A stretch of DNA of 64,000 bases from Clostridium sp. OF03-18AA. GTDB taxonomy: Bacteria; Bacillota; Clostridia; Lachnospirales; Lachnospiraceae. The position numbers were made by a program, and so were the translations under genes. The stretch is taken from positions 1 through 64,000 of the forward strand of contig NZ_QUEP01000007.1 of the NCBI RefSeq assembly GCF_003478035.1, in the 5' to 3' direction. Below, in pieces: positions 1 through 9,023 of the stretch. Position 1 is the first letter of the stretch. The number at the start of each line of letters is the position of its first letter. The notes beneath the pieces were generated by a model. It was not told the origin of the DNA. It saw nothing but the letters and a program-made list of their open reading frames with translations, and searched no databases.

Positions 1-54
1 ACCTACGAGGAATGGGGGTATTCTGCCGATTTTATGATAAAAAACTGTTTCACA

Positions 55-1053
55 TTATATTCCCGGCACATACACGCCGCTCTCATTCACGTAAAGCCCG
101 TCCGGCGTCCTTTCGCTCCTGTACATCGCTCCGCTTGACGGATCCAGATAATAGGACTTATTATACAGGGTGATCCAGCCGGTCGCCATATATCCGTCCT
201 CCTGAAAATAATACCATTTTCCATTGATGTAAAGCCATTCTGCTGCTGCCCAGGTGCCATCGCCATAGTCCCACCACCATCGGCCGTCGGCACTCTGTTT
301 CCAGGAACCTGCGGCGTAGGAGCCGATCTCCCCGGAGCGGACCCAGGCGCTCTTTGCATTGTTGGAGGACTTTACAGAGCGGACTTCAAAGCTGTAGGAA
401 CCCGTAGTTCCCATGAGTCTTGAGAAATCATATCCGGTTCCGTAGATCGTAAACTCATCCCCCGTGAGACTGCCGTCCTTTAAGAGACGGAGCTGGTAAT
501 ATTTCGCCCCGTTGACGGCTGACCATATTCCCGTTCCGTAAGCATCCGGAGACCAGGACACACCCACAGGAGACTTTATGGTACTTGTTGTGGATGCGGT
601 TGTCTTCTTATTGAACGTCAGGCGGAATGTCAGCTCGATGGTGCTTCTGTCATCTTTCTTTACCGCCTTCACGTACTCCGCTTTTCCGTAGCCATCCTTT
701 GCGGAATCTGCAAGCGTCAGGCGGAAATCCTTTGAGGCTGTTCCCGAAAAACAGTAATTCTCCTCATCCGCAACTTCCAGCGTCACCGTGATCTTCGGAG
801 GATTCGATTCCGTATAGCCGTTTCCGTCGTTGTTTTCGATATAAATGCTGCTCACATAGTAGAAATCCGTGTTATCCCCGTATGGCGTCACTGTGACGTC
901 CTCAGAGTCGTTCTTAAGGCCTACCGTGCTGTCGATCGTCAGATAGATTTTTCCGACCGCTGACCTGCTTGCCGCAAAAGCCGGAACCGCCGCAGTCACT
1001 GCCAGAGCTGCTGCCAGCAGAAATCCTGCCAGCTTCTTTCCAAATCTCTTCAT
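55..1053 (-). CDS. Secreted protein with C-terminal wall-binding repeats
   Basis: This 332-residue protein begins with a clear signal peptide (charged start, hydrophobic core to about residue 25, cleavage after AFA). The middle (about 30-240) is unrecognised and beta-rich. The last 80 residues hold tandem aromatic/glycine motifs such as GKWYYF and GYMATGWI, typical of choline-binding or cell-wall-binding repeats, so the mature protein probably sits on the outer surface attached to wall polymers. The start is supported by AAGGAG about 11 bases upstream. It is the last gene seen in a minus-strand run with the MMPL transporter and heptad-repeat protein, which suggests a role with them. Its specific function is unknown. 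Confidence 0.8.
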   Translation of the reverse strand: MKRFGKKLAGFLLAAALAVTAAVPAFAASRSAVGKIYLTIDSTVGLKNDSEDVTVTPYGDNTDFYYVSSIYIENNDGNGYTESNPPKITVTLEVADEENYCFSGTASKDFRLTLADSAKDGYGKAEYVKAVKKDDRSTIELTFRLTFNKKTTASTTSTIKSPVGVSWSPDAYGTGIWSAVNGAKYYQLRLLKDGSLTGDEFTIYGTGYDFSRLMGTTGSYSFEVRSVKSSNNAKSAWVRSGEIGSYAAGSWKQSADGRWWWDYGDGTWAAAEWLYINGKWYYFQEDGYMATGWITLYNKSYYLDPSSGAMYRSERTPDGLYVNESGVYVPGI

Positions 1054-1194
1054 ATATCGCTCTTCTCCTTCCCGGAAGAAGTTCTTCCACGCGCTTCTCT
1101 TTCTTTCCTCATATGCCAGTTTGTGCAGAAAAACGTCCCCGCAGAACCATCCTGCCGCACGTCCTCCTGCACAGATCTGTCACATATCCTTTAT

Positions 1195-3234
1195 TTACCT
1201 GTTCTTAAAAATCTCAACGATCGCCTTCCACATCTGGACAAGCATGTTCCACATTCTCTGAAGCGGATTGACTGCTGCCTTCTCTGTCTCTGCATCGAGA
1301 AGCTCTGCATCATCATCCACGCTGATCTCCTCCGTGCGCATGATGATCTGCAGGGTATTCGGCTCCGCATTCTCATCGGAAGTAAAGGAAACCTTCTCCG
1401 CACTCGGATCCATATTTAAGAAGTTGGTGTCATCCTCAAGATCACTCCACTCATTGTCCATCGTATCCTTCATGGTGCGTCCGGCTTTTCTCATGGAGCT
1501 GGTGCTGTCGAGAACATTCAGGCTCTTGTTCAGGACATTCAGACTTCCCTTGATGGAATCCTTCGCCGCCGCATCAAGGCTGTCAGAGCTCGCACGGACC
1601 GTATTCTGTACAAGTGTCAGAGAGTTCGTGCTATTATTCAGCGCATCCGTTGTACGGTTCACAAGCTCTTTGGAATCATCCAGCGCAGACTGAAGATCCG
1701 GATAATAGACGTCCAGGGAATCCTTCAGAGCCTTCGTATCCTCGATCAGATAATCCATCTGATCCGTCGTCTGCGCAAGATATCTCGCGACATTCGACAC
1801 ATCATCCAGCATATTCGATGTGTCGGAAACCAGCGCATTGCTGGAGGAAGCAACCTGGCGGAGCGCTTTCTCCTTCTGTTTTAAGATCCCGATCAGCTCC
1901 TGGGCATTCAGCAGACCGGCGTGACCGGCGGAAGTATCTGCTCCCGCAGCCGCCTCGGCAAGTGCCTGTTCATCCGCATCCCCTGCCTCAACATCGTAGT
2001 AATCCGCAATCGCATCCTCCATGGATGCCTGGGATGATGCAAGATTTTTGATAAAGTCCACGATACTCTTCTGGAGCTGTGTGTCCAGCTTTTTGATCTG
2101 CTGGACTGCTGATACCACGTCATCAACGCTCACAGACGCACTTCCGGAGCTGCTCTTTAAACCGCGAAGACTTGTATCAAGCTTCCGGAGCGGTTCCTGC
2201 ATATTTCCGAGCGTATTGACAACATCCGTCAGACTGCTGTGGGCAACCTCGGAGGCATCCTTCGCCGTCTGGATATACGGGATGATCGTTCCGAGCTGCT
2301 CGGAAAGGGCATTTAAGGATGCAAGTGCCTGGTCATTGCTGTCCAGGATCTCATCTTTGGAACCGCTGATGATGCCTCTCGCATTCTCCGCCTCGTTTAA
2401 TCCCTGTTTCAGCTCGTTGACGCCGCTTCTCATGCTCTCCAAAGAAGCTGCCAGCTGGTCCATGCTGTCATATAACTGGTCTCCGGCACCTTTCCAGGTG
2501 TCCTTCGCATCCTTTAAGTCCACGATATGCTCAAGGTCTTTCATGGTTCCCGGGACCATCGCCATGATGACGCCGGATGTCTCGAATTTGTCAGAGCCGA
2601 TCCGGATTGTATAGTCGCCGTCCTCGCCCGGAAGCGCCGTATACATGATCGCGGTCTGGGAACCGAGACTCTGCGTCTGCGCGCCTTCCGCCTCGACACT
2701 GTAGCATTTGCTCATATCGACGAGCATCGCGACAACGAGCAGCATATTGTTCTTATAATAATCTCTCGCCGCATCGTTCGGTTTCGCGGTCACATGGACC
2801 TCCACGAGTCCGGAAGCTCCGGCGAGCTTCTCTGCATCCGTCGGGACTCCGTTTAATTTGTAGGAGACATCCATCGTCCACGGAAGTGTCACCGTGTCCT
2901 TGTCGATCGCTCCTTTATAGTAAAAATATCCCTTTGTGTCGGCCGGGAGATTCCAGATAACTTTTCCGTCTCCGATCTCCGGGGTCGTATTGTTGGTCAT
3001 ATTTGTGACATCGAGATAATTTCCATAGTCCGTGAAGCTCGTGAGTCCGTTTAAGCTCACTCCTTTCACAACATTCACCTTATCTACAGAACCATAGTAA
3101 TCCAGGTTCACGTACATCGATTCATCGACGCTCACAGACGCCTCCGCCGCATAGACCGGCGTGGAAACAAGGCTGGTGCAGAGCGTGACAGCTGCCATTC
3201 CCGCTGCCATGATCTTTCTATTTTTCTGTCTCAT
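1195..3234 (-). CDS. Secreted heptad-repeat protein paired with MMPL transporter
   Basis: This is a 679-residue protein with an N-terminal signal peptide (AAVTLCTSLVSTPVYA). Residues 240-600 are long helical segments rich in S, D, L and N spaced like X-X-X-L-X-X-G/S heptads, resembling the extracellular part of YhgE/Pip-like proteins. I do not see the multiple C-terminal membrane spans of full YhgE. The C-terminus is a short amphipathic, tryptophan-containing helix that could touch the membrane. A GTG directly precedes the chosen ATG; the ATG is better spaced from GGAGG. The start overlaps the end of the MMPL gene by 17 bases, so translation is probably coupled and the two proteins likely work together. 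The biochemical role is unknown. Confidence 0.75.
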   Translation of the reverse strand: MRQKNRKIMAAGMAAVTLCTSLVSTPVYAAEASVSVDESMYVNLDYYGSVDKVNVVKGVSLNGLTSFTDYGNYLDVTNMTNNTTPEIGDGKVIWNLPADTKGYFYYKGAIDKDTVTLPWTMDVSYKLNGVPTDAEKLAGASGLVEVHVTAKPNDAARDYYKNNMLLVVAMLVDMSKCYSVEAEGAQTQSLGSQTAIMYTALPGEDGDYTIRIGSDKFETSGVIMAMVPGTMKDLEHIVDLKDAKDTWKGAGDQLYDSMDQLAASLESMRSGVNELKQGLNEAENARGIISGSKDEILDSNDQALASLNALSEQLGTIIPYIQTAKDASEVAHSSLTDVVNTLGNMQEPLRKLDTSLRGLKSSSGSASVSVDDVVSAVQQIKKLDTQLQKSIVDFIKNLASSQASMEDAIADYYDVEAGDADEQALAEAAAGADTSAGHAGLLNAQELIGILKQKEKALRQVASSSNALVSDTSNMLDDVSNVARYLAQTTDQMDYLIEDTKALKDSLDVYYPDLQSALDDSKELVNRTTDALNNSTNSLTLVQNTVRASSDSLDAAAKDSIKGSLNVLNKSLNVLDSTSSMRKAGRTMKDTMDNEWSDLEDDTNFLNMDPSAEKVSFTSDENAEPNTLQIIMRTEEISVDDDAELLDAETEKAAVNPLQRMWNMLVQMWKAIVEIFKNR

Positions 3235-5536
3235 CACCGTTCTCCTCCATTCCTTCTCTATCTGTCATCTCCGGCTCCCTGCCTGCCGCCGCTTCGTTTT
3301 CATCGTCCTCGTAGGGATCCGCGCCTTCCTCTGTATCTTCTTCCGTCTCACCTTTTTTCGCGTTCCGTTTTTCTCTCCGGTTCTTCACCCGGCGGTGAAG
3401 ACGTTTCGCAAGCGCCGCTGCCGGCTTCTCCCCGACGATAAAGTTGTCAAACAAAGTCAGGAGCAGCGGAAGCACTGTCAGTACCAATACAAGGCTGAAC
3501 AGTCCGCCTCGTCCGATCAGGTGGCCAAGGTCGGCGATCGCCGTTGTGGACGAGATCATGTATACAATATATCCGGCCAGCGTGATGATGGAACCGGATG
3601 TAAAGATCGAGGAACAGGACGCCGCGATCGCTTCCACGCAGGCTTTTTTCTTCGAGAGCGTCTTTCTCTTCGCCAGATAGTTGTTTGCTAAGAGGATCGA
3701 GTAATCGACCGTCGCACCCAGCTGGATACTGCTGACGATGATGTAGCCCATGTACACCATCTCAACGCCCTGGAAATACGGCATCGCCATGTTGATGAAG
3801 ATCGCCACCTCGATCGGGATGATGACGAGGATCGGCATGACTGCCGACTTGAAGCTCATCATAACGACGAGGAATACGCCCGCAAGGGACAGCACATTTA
3901 CATTCTCATAGTCCTTGACGATGAAGGACTTGATATCCTGGGTCGACGGCGTCTCACCGACGAGATAGCTGCCATCCGGATAATATTTCTTTACGATCTC
4001 CTGGATCGCATCGGAATCCTTGAACGCCTCCGTACTCTCCGTCTTTGTTCTTGTGTAGATCAGCATCCGGCAGTAGCCGCCTTTATGTAAGAGTTCCACC
4101 GTGGACTTCGGAAGGAACTCTTCCGGAATCCCCTCCGGCAGCGTGTCTGCCAGGGCCGTCACGCTCTTTACATAGGAGAGATCCTTGATCTCCTTCGCCA
4201 TCGCCCGCTCATTGACCTCCGAAGTGTTCGGATACAGGGCGAGCAGCATGTTGCTTCGTCCGAAGATCTTCGTGATCTCCTGGTCATCCTCATAGACCTG
4301 GGTTCCTTCCGATGCACCCATGGAATCATTTCCGTAGAGGAAGTCGTTTAATCCCTGCGCTGTGTAGGCAAGCGGCGTCACAAGGACGATCACCGCGAAC
4401 ACGATCGGGCGGATCCGGTAGATCACCTTTCCAAGGCCGTGGAAATCCGGCATGAAGGAACGGTGTTTCGTCTTCTCATTGAGCTTCGCAAACTTCAGGA
4501 TCATTGCAGGCATGAAGAATACGACGGTCAGAAGGCTGAACACGATACCTTTCGCAAGGACGAGACCTAAGTCAAAGCCGATCGAGAACTTCATCGTTAC
4601 AAGGGCGAGGAAGCCGACGACTGTCGTCAGGCTGCTGGCGAAGATCGAGTTGATCGCCTCCTGAACGGCGTTGATGATCGCGTCCTCCTCATTCATTCCC
4701 TGTTTGCGGTAATTCATGAACGCATCGAGCAGGAAGATCGAGTAGTCCATGGACGTCGCCAGCTGCAATATGATCGAGACGTTTTCCGTCAGGAACGAGA
4801 CCGTTCCGATAAAAATGTTCGTTCCTTTGTTTAAGAGGACCGCAACACCCATAACCAACAGGAATAATATCGGTTCCGTCCATGCCGTCGTCGTCACGGA
4901 AAGCACTGCAAAGATCATGACAACGGCCACCACGAGGATCTTGCTCATCTCGCTCTCCATGGACTCGGTCATGGATTTGTTCTGGACCGCCATTCCGACA
5001 TAACAGCCTTTGTCGCCGAGAAGATTTTTCATCTCATTGATCGCGTTGGAAGTCCGGCTGGAATCGCTCTCCTCGACAAACGTGATATCGAAGACTGCGT
5101 TTCTGTCCTTATAGTAATCCTTGATGTCGCTCTCATTGATGAAATCTTCCCCGGCGTAGATGTTGACGGAACTGTCGCACCACAGCACCTGGTCCACGCC
5201 GTCGATCTCGGCGATCTCATCTTTATATTGCTTCGCCTCATATAGTGAGACATCCTTCACCATGACCCGCGCAGTTCCCGGATAACCGAACTTGTCACGC
5301 ATGACGTCAAGTCCGATCGCCGATTCCGCCGTGTCCGGAAGGTATTTTGTCAGATCGTAGTTTACATTGACGAAATTCATCGTCAAAAGTGATAAGAGAC
5401 AGCCGATCACAAAGACTGTCTCGATCCACGCGCGTTTATGGATGATGAACGACGCAAGCATATAGGAAAAGCCGCCGCTCTGGCTCTTTTTCTTCTCCTT
5501 ATGCCCGCGGAGCGCATTCTTTAACTTCTCTCCCAT
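3218..5536 (-). CDS. MMPL/RND-superfamily membrane transporter
   Basis: This 772-residue membrane protein has the two-fold RND layout: a first TM near residue 40, a large extracytoplasmic loop (about 65-200), a TM bundle (200-350), then a second TM and loop (380-560) and a second bundle (565-710). Motifs such as TSMDYSIFLLDAF and GATVDYSILLANNYLAKR match the TM4/TM10 signatures of MMPL proteins, which export lipids, peptides or drugs using the proton gradient. The C-terminal 60 residues are a highly charged acidic cytoplasmic tail. The RBS is GGAGAGAGG. It lies between two secreted wall-binding proteins and is followed by a heptad-repeat secreted partner, suggesting a dedicated envelope export system. 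The substrate cannot be told from sequence. Confidence 0.85.
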   Translation of the reverse strand: MGEKLKNALRGHKEKKKSQSGGFSYMLASFIIHKRAWIETVFVIGCLLSLLTMNFVNVNYDLTKYLPDTAESAIGLDVMRDKFGYPGTARVMVKDVSLYEAKQYKDEIAEIDGVDQVLWCDSSVNIYAGEDFINESDIKDYYKDRNAVFDITFVEESDSSRTSNAINEMKNLLGDKGCYVGMAVQNKSMTESMESEMSKILVVAVVMIFAVLSVTTTAWTEPILFLLVMGVAVLLNKGTNIFIGTVSFLTENVSIILQLATSMDYSIFLLDAFMNYRKQGMNEEDAIINAVQEAINSIFASSLTTVVGFLALVTMKFSIGFDLGLVLAKGIVFSLLTVVFFMPAMILKFAKLNEKTKHRSFMPDFHGLGKVIYRIRPIVFAVIVLVTPLAYTAQGLNDFLYGNDSMGASEGTQVYEDDQEITKIFGRSNMLLALYPNTSEVNERAMAKEIKDLSYVKSVTALADTLPEGIPEEFLPKSTVELLHKGGYCRMLIYTRTKTESTEAFKDSDAIQEIVKKYYPDGSYLVGETPSTQDIKSFIVKDYENVNVLSLAGVFLVVMMSFKSAVMPILVIIPIEVAIFINMAMPYFQGVEMVYMGYIIVSSIQLGATVDYSILLANNYLAKRKTLSKKKACVEAIAASCSSIFTSGSIITLAGYIVYMISSTTAIADLGHLIGRGGLFSLVLVLTVLPLLLTLFDNFIVGEKPAAALAKRLHRRVKNRREKRNAKKGETEEDTEEGADPYEDDENEAAAGREPEMTDREGMEENGDETEK

Positions 5537-5617
5537 GTCCTCTCTCCTTCAATTCTGAAATGCAGCCGGTCCTGCACCGCGGATCTGGCGCGGGACCGCC
5601 CGGTCATTTCTTTTTTC

Positions 5618-6370
5618 TTACCGCTCCAGAACTACCATATAGTAGTCTTTTCCGTCTCTGTTTTCATGGGCGATTCCCATTCTGCGGTAGTATTCCAGAG
5701 AATATTTTTTATCGTTCTTCCGGTCCGCCTTTTCCTGCATCCGGATCATGACAGAATCATACGGATCGTACGTCTCCTCCGGTCCCCAGAGGTACATCTC
5801 AAAAAATGTCGCACTCTTTCTCTCCGGAAGTACGTTCTTTATGTAATCGCTCACCGTTCCCTCGCCCGGGATCATATTTCTGCTCTTCGAATATCCCTTC
5901 TCCATTGCGAGAGAGAGCCGTTTCTCTGCGATTTCATTTAACGTCTGGTCCAGGACAAAGCTCGCCTGCCCATCGTAAAACTCTACATCCCCGTTGTCAT
6001 AGTCGTCCTCGGCATCCGGATAAGCATCAAAAAACAGGTCGCTCTTCTCATCATTCATCTCATCAAAGAGTTCCTGTTCCTTCTGATCCAGCATATCAAC
6101 AGGGTACGCTCCGCCCCGCGTGTTCGGATTTTTCCTCGCATAGGAGAAGATCCCGTCCTTTGTGAACGTGTAGCATGTATTTTCATCCTCGATAAAATCT
6201 GTGCTCCAGGCACCGTTTCCCATAAGGTAGTACCAATTTCCGGAAATCTGATTCCAACCCGGCTTCGCTCCGAGCGTCTCCGGAACTGCCGCATAGGCAG
6301 GGATCCCGGACATTCCGGTCATCACGCAGAGGATTGCTGCCATTCTTCGTACATCTTTCTTTCTGATCAT
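5618..6370 (-). CDS. Secreted protein with single wall-binding-like repeat
   Basis: A 250-residue exported protein. The start is set by GGAGG seven bases before the ATG at 6370; an upstream in-frame ATG at 6463 lacks a good site and would bury the signal peptide. The signal peptide (MIRKKDVRRMAAILCVM..., cleavage near AYA) is followed at about residues 32-60 by a tryptophan/tyrosine repeat (WNQISGNWYYLMGNGAW) like choline-binding modules. The remaining acidic 180 residues are not recognised. It is the first gene of the minus-strand unit leading into the MMPL transporter, 81 bases upstream, and is divergent from tetR. Confidence 0.75.
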   Translation of the reverse strand: MIRKKDVRRMAAILCVMTGMSGIPAYAAVPETLGAKPGWNQISGNWYYLMGNGAWSTDFIEDENTCYTFTKDGIFSYARKNPNTRGGAYPVDMLDQKEQELFDEMNDEKSDLFFDAYPDAEDDYDNGDVEFYDGQASFVLDQTLNEIAEKRLSLAMEKGYSKSRNMIPGEGTVSDYIKNVLPERKSATFFEMYLWGPEETYDPYDSVMIRMQEKADRKNDKKYSLEYYRRMGIAHENRDGKDYYMVVLER

Positions 6371-6457
6371 CCGATCGCCTCCGCTTTTCCTCTCCTGCTC
6401 CGGCTGCCTTTCTTTCTCGCACACCCTGCAGCAGGATTTTTTTTTCATTCCTTTTAC

Positions 6458-6487
6458 TTGCAATATTATCTATGTTTATGTTAAAAT
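6458..6487 (+). promoter_or_regulatory. Probable promoter of the tetR gene
   Basis: A TTGCAA hexamer (6458-6463) and TAAAAT (6482-6487) are separated by 18 bases, with an extended -10 TG one base upstream of TAAAAT. It faces the TetR gene and lies in the divergent region shared with the MMPL unit. Confidence 0.5.
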
Positions 6488-6507
6488 ACTCAAGAACCAG
6501 TTTTCAA

Positions 6508-6531
6508 AAATTGTGCCAAATGAGACAATTT
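6508..6531. promoter_or_regulatory. Candidate TetR operator (inverted repeat)
   Basis: Perfect 7-bp arms AAATTGT (6508-6514) and ACAATTT (6525-6531) with a 10-bp spacer lie about 20 bases downstream of the tetR -10 box and between the divergent units. This is the usual position for an autoregulated TetR-family operator. Binding is inferred, not shown. Confidence 0.4.
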
Positions 6532-6577
6532 GAGTGTTTTTGTCCAATTTGGAATGGATAAAGGAGTTTTGTGCTTT

Positions 6578-7177
6578 ATGTTAAAGCTGCCTATACAGGA
6601 AGAGCATGTCTCTGTCCGCAGAACCTACCTGCTTTTGATGAAAGCGCTTCTGGATCTGCTGGCGGAAATGCCGTTTGAAAAGATTTCCCTGACGGATATC
6701 TGCCGGGTATCCATGGTCTCCCGCTCTACCTTCTACCGGTATTTTGAGGATAAGTACGATCTGCTCCACTACTGCATCAAAATGTATATTGAGGGACTTC
6801 GTCCGGTGGAGGACCTTTTATATTTCAGGAACATGAACTCCCTGCGGATCTTTTTGACGTTCCTGCTCTCACAGGCGCAGGAAAACCTTGCCCAATACCA
6901 GAAGATCTACCAGGTAAATAAAAACGGGTCCCTGATGTTCCTGATCCAGCATGATCTCGCTGAAATCCTGGCTGAGAGCGGATGGCACGGGGAAAGCAAA
7001 GGGTACCGCCTGAAGATCGCGATGCCGCTCTATGTTTCGTTTATGTCAAGTTTTTACCTTACAACGCTAAAATCCTACCTGGAGCTGGCCGATGACTACA
7101 CGATCGCTGATTATGTGGAAAATGTGTGCCGGTTTGTCCAGAGGGATTTCTGGGAGGCAAAGGAAGACGAGACATGA
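6578..7177 (+). CDS. TetR/AcrR-family transcriptional regulator
   Basis: This 199-residue regulator has an N-terminal helix-turn-helix at about residues 15-60 (LLAEMPFEKISLTDICRVSMVSRSTFYRYFEDKYDLL), the classic TetR recognition region ending in the YRYF-x-x-K motif. The C-terminal half is helical and likely binds a ligand. The ATG at 6578 is preferred over upstream in-frame starts because AAAGGAG sits 11 bases before it. It is transcribed away from the wall-binding/MMPL unit, with a candidate palindromic operator between them, so it probably represses that unit and itself. Confidence 0.85.
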   Translation: MLKLPIQEEHVSVRRTYLLLMKALLDLLAEMPFEKISLTDICRVSMVSRSTFYRYFEDKYDLLHYCIKMYIEGLRPVEDLLYFRNMNSLRIFLTFLLSQAQENLAQYQKIYQVNKNGSLMFLIQHDLAEILAESGWHGESKGYRLKIAMPLYVSFMSSFYLTTLKSYLELADDYTIADYVENVCRFVQRDFWEAKEDET

Positions 7178-7180
7178 CAA

Positions 7181-7230
7181 AATGCCGCCTGTCACCGTTT
7201 TTTACCAGGTGAACAGACGGCATTCTTTCT
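7181..7230. terminator. Bidirectional terminator between tetR and AGCS symporter
   Basis: Arms AATGCCGCCTGT (from 7181) and ACAGACGGCATT (to about 7224) pair with one mismatch. The plus side is followed by a T-rich stretch and the minus side has TTTT after the stem. It serves the two convergent genes. Confidence 0.7.
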
Positions 7231-7244
7231 ATATTTTATATATT

Positions 7245-8786
7245 CTATTTTCTCTTCTCTGCGTGTTCATCCCACACCGGAACATCGATCCCCGCAACTT
7301 TCGAGGTAAACGCGGTTCCGTCATTCTTTTCAAAGTGTTCCCACGCCCGAAGCACATATTTGAATCCGATATACTGTAACGGAAGGTTGCAGTAAACCAT
7401 GAGGATATTCGCAAAATCACTGAGATCCCAGAGAGCACTCAGATCCATGCCGGCAATATTTGTGATGACGCCGAAGGAAATGACAACAAGGCAGAGCACA
7501 CGGATCGTATTGATAAATGCAGGCCGTGTCGAGATCCGGTTCGCGCACATCTCCGTGAAAGACATAAAGCCTACCAAGCAGGTGAACGCAAACAATCCGA
7601 AGCAGACGCTGACGAGCATCGTCACAAGATGGTAGATGGTTCCGGTTCCGGTGAGTGCGCCGCATGATGTCAGGAAACGGTCAAGTTTTCCGAGCTCAAA
7701 CCATGCCGCACTGTCCTCCGTGAGCCACATTCTTCCCATGACAACGACAAAACCTGTCAGGGTGCAGATCACGATCGTGTCGAGGAATACGCCGAGTGCC
7801 TGGACACAGCCCTGATCACACGGATGGTTCGCATCTGCTGCCGCTGCCGGCATCGTGATGGTTCCCTGTCCTGCCTCATTTGACATCAAGCCGCGCTTGA
7901 TGCCCTGGCTTAATGCGATGCCGAACGCTCCGCCGAAGACTGCTTCCGGACGGAATGCCTCGGAGAAGACTGCTCCGAAGAACCACGGGATCCTCGGGAT
8001 GTTAAAGACGATGAGGAGGACAACCGTCAGGATATAGATTACTGCCATGACCGGAACTAACAGGTCTGTGACCTTTGTGACTTTTTTGATCCCGCCAAAG
8101 CTGATGATCGCCGTCGCAACAATGAGAACTGCGAAGGAGATCCAGTAAAGGGACGAATTCGTCTCAATCACGGTCCCGGTAAACACGCCCGCGATCGCGC
8201 CGACCGCAGAGATCGTGTTGAAGCCCTGTGCCGGGAAGCAGAGGAACGCGTAGATAATATAGAGGACACTGAGCGCCGCTCCTGCCCACGCTGCATTCTT
8301 CAAAAGTCTTCTTCCGTAGAATGGCAGGCCGCCCACATACTCATCATCTTTTCGCTCTTTAAAGATCTGGGAGAGCGTCGCCTCCACGAAAGCCGTCGAC
8401 ATTCCGAAGAACGCAGAGATCCACATCCAGAACAGAGCGCCCGGACCGCCCGTGGAGATCGCGCCGGTGACACCCAGGATGTTTCCGGGACCGACACGCA
8501 TCGCCGTCGACAAGAGGAATGATGCGAGGGATGAGATTCCCGTTCCGCTGCTCTTCTGCCTCATCAGGACATGGAGTCCGTAGCGGAATTTCCGCACCTG
8601 GATAAAATGCAGACGGAATGTAAAATAAATTCCTGTTCCGACTAAAAGAATGATCGCCAGACTGAAATTCCCGAGGATCGGGATCTTCGCATACCAGTCA
8701 AAGTTTGTCGGAAAATCCCAGAACAGGTTTGAGACGATCTGGATCTTCCCGCATATGGCATTTACGGCCTGAAACAATGCTTCCAT
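7245..8786 (-). CDS. AGCS-family sodium:alanine/glycine symporter
   Basis: A 513-residue polytopic membrane protein of the alanine or glycine:cation symporter family (AlsT/DagA/GlyP type). The family pattern is evident in segments such as VGPGNILGVTGAISTGGPGALFWMW and LSQGIKRGLMSNEAGQGT, and about ten hydrophobic spans are visible. It should import alanine, glycine or a related small amino acid with Na+. The start at 8786 follows GAGGAGG by eight bases; a longer in-frame start at 8852 has no such site. It is a single gene, convergent with tetR. Confidence 0.9.
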   Translation of the reverse strand: MEALFQAVNAICGKIQIVSNLFWDFPTNFDWYAKIPILGNFSLAIILLVGTGIYFTFRLHFIQVRKFRYGLHVLMRQKSSGTGISSLASFLLSTAMRVGPGNILGVTGAISTGGPGALFWMWISAFFGMSTAFVEATLSQIFKERKDDEYVGGLPFYGRRLLKNAAWAGAALSVLYIIYAFLCFPAQGFNTISAVGAIAGVFTGTVIETNSSLYWISFAVLIVATAIISFGGIKKVTKVTDLLVPVMAVIYILTVVLLIVFNIPRIPWFFGAVFSEAFRPEAVFGGAFGIALSQGIKRGLMSNEAGQGTITMPAAAADANHPCDQGCVQALGVFLDTIVICTLTGFVVVMGRMWLTEDSAAWFELGKLDRFLTSCGALTGTGTIYHLVTMLVSVCFGLFAFTCLVGFMSFTEMCANRISTRPAFINTIRVLCLVVISFGVITNIAGMDLSALWDLSDFANILMVYCNLPLQYIGFKYVLRAWEHFEKNDGTAFTSKVAGIDVPVWDEHAEKRK

Positions 8787-9023
8787 AGCTTTTTCCTCCT
8801 CATGATCTCTTATTTGTGTGAATGACCGGATCGAACGCCCCGGCATTTTCACACGCCGCAGTCGAATTCAGATTATCGTTCCACGCTGCAAAATTTGCGC
8901 ATTGATTTTCGATATTCCGGACTCGTTTTTGTATATGTTTCTATAATATCTCTGATATTTGGTATTTTCAAGAAAAATTTGTCATATTTCAGAAATTTGC
9001 AAAGTTCATGTTCCTTCCACATT

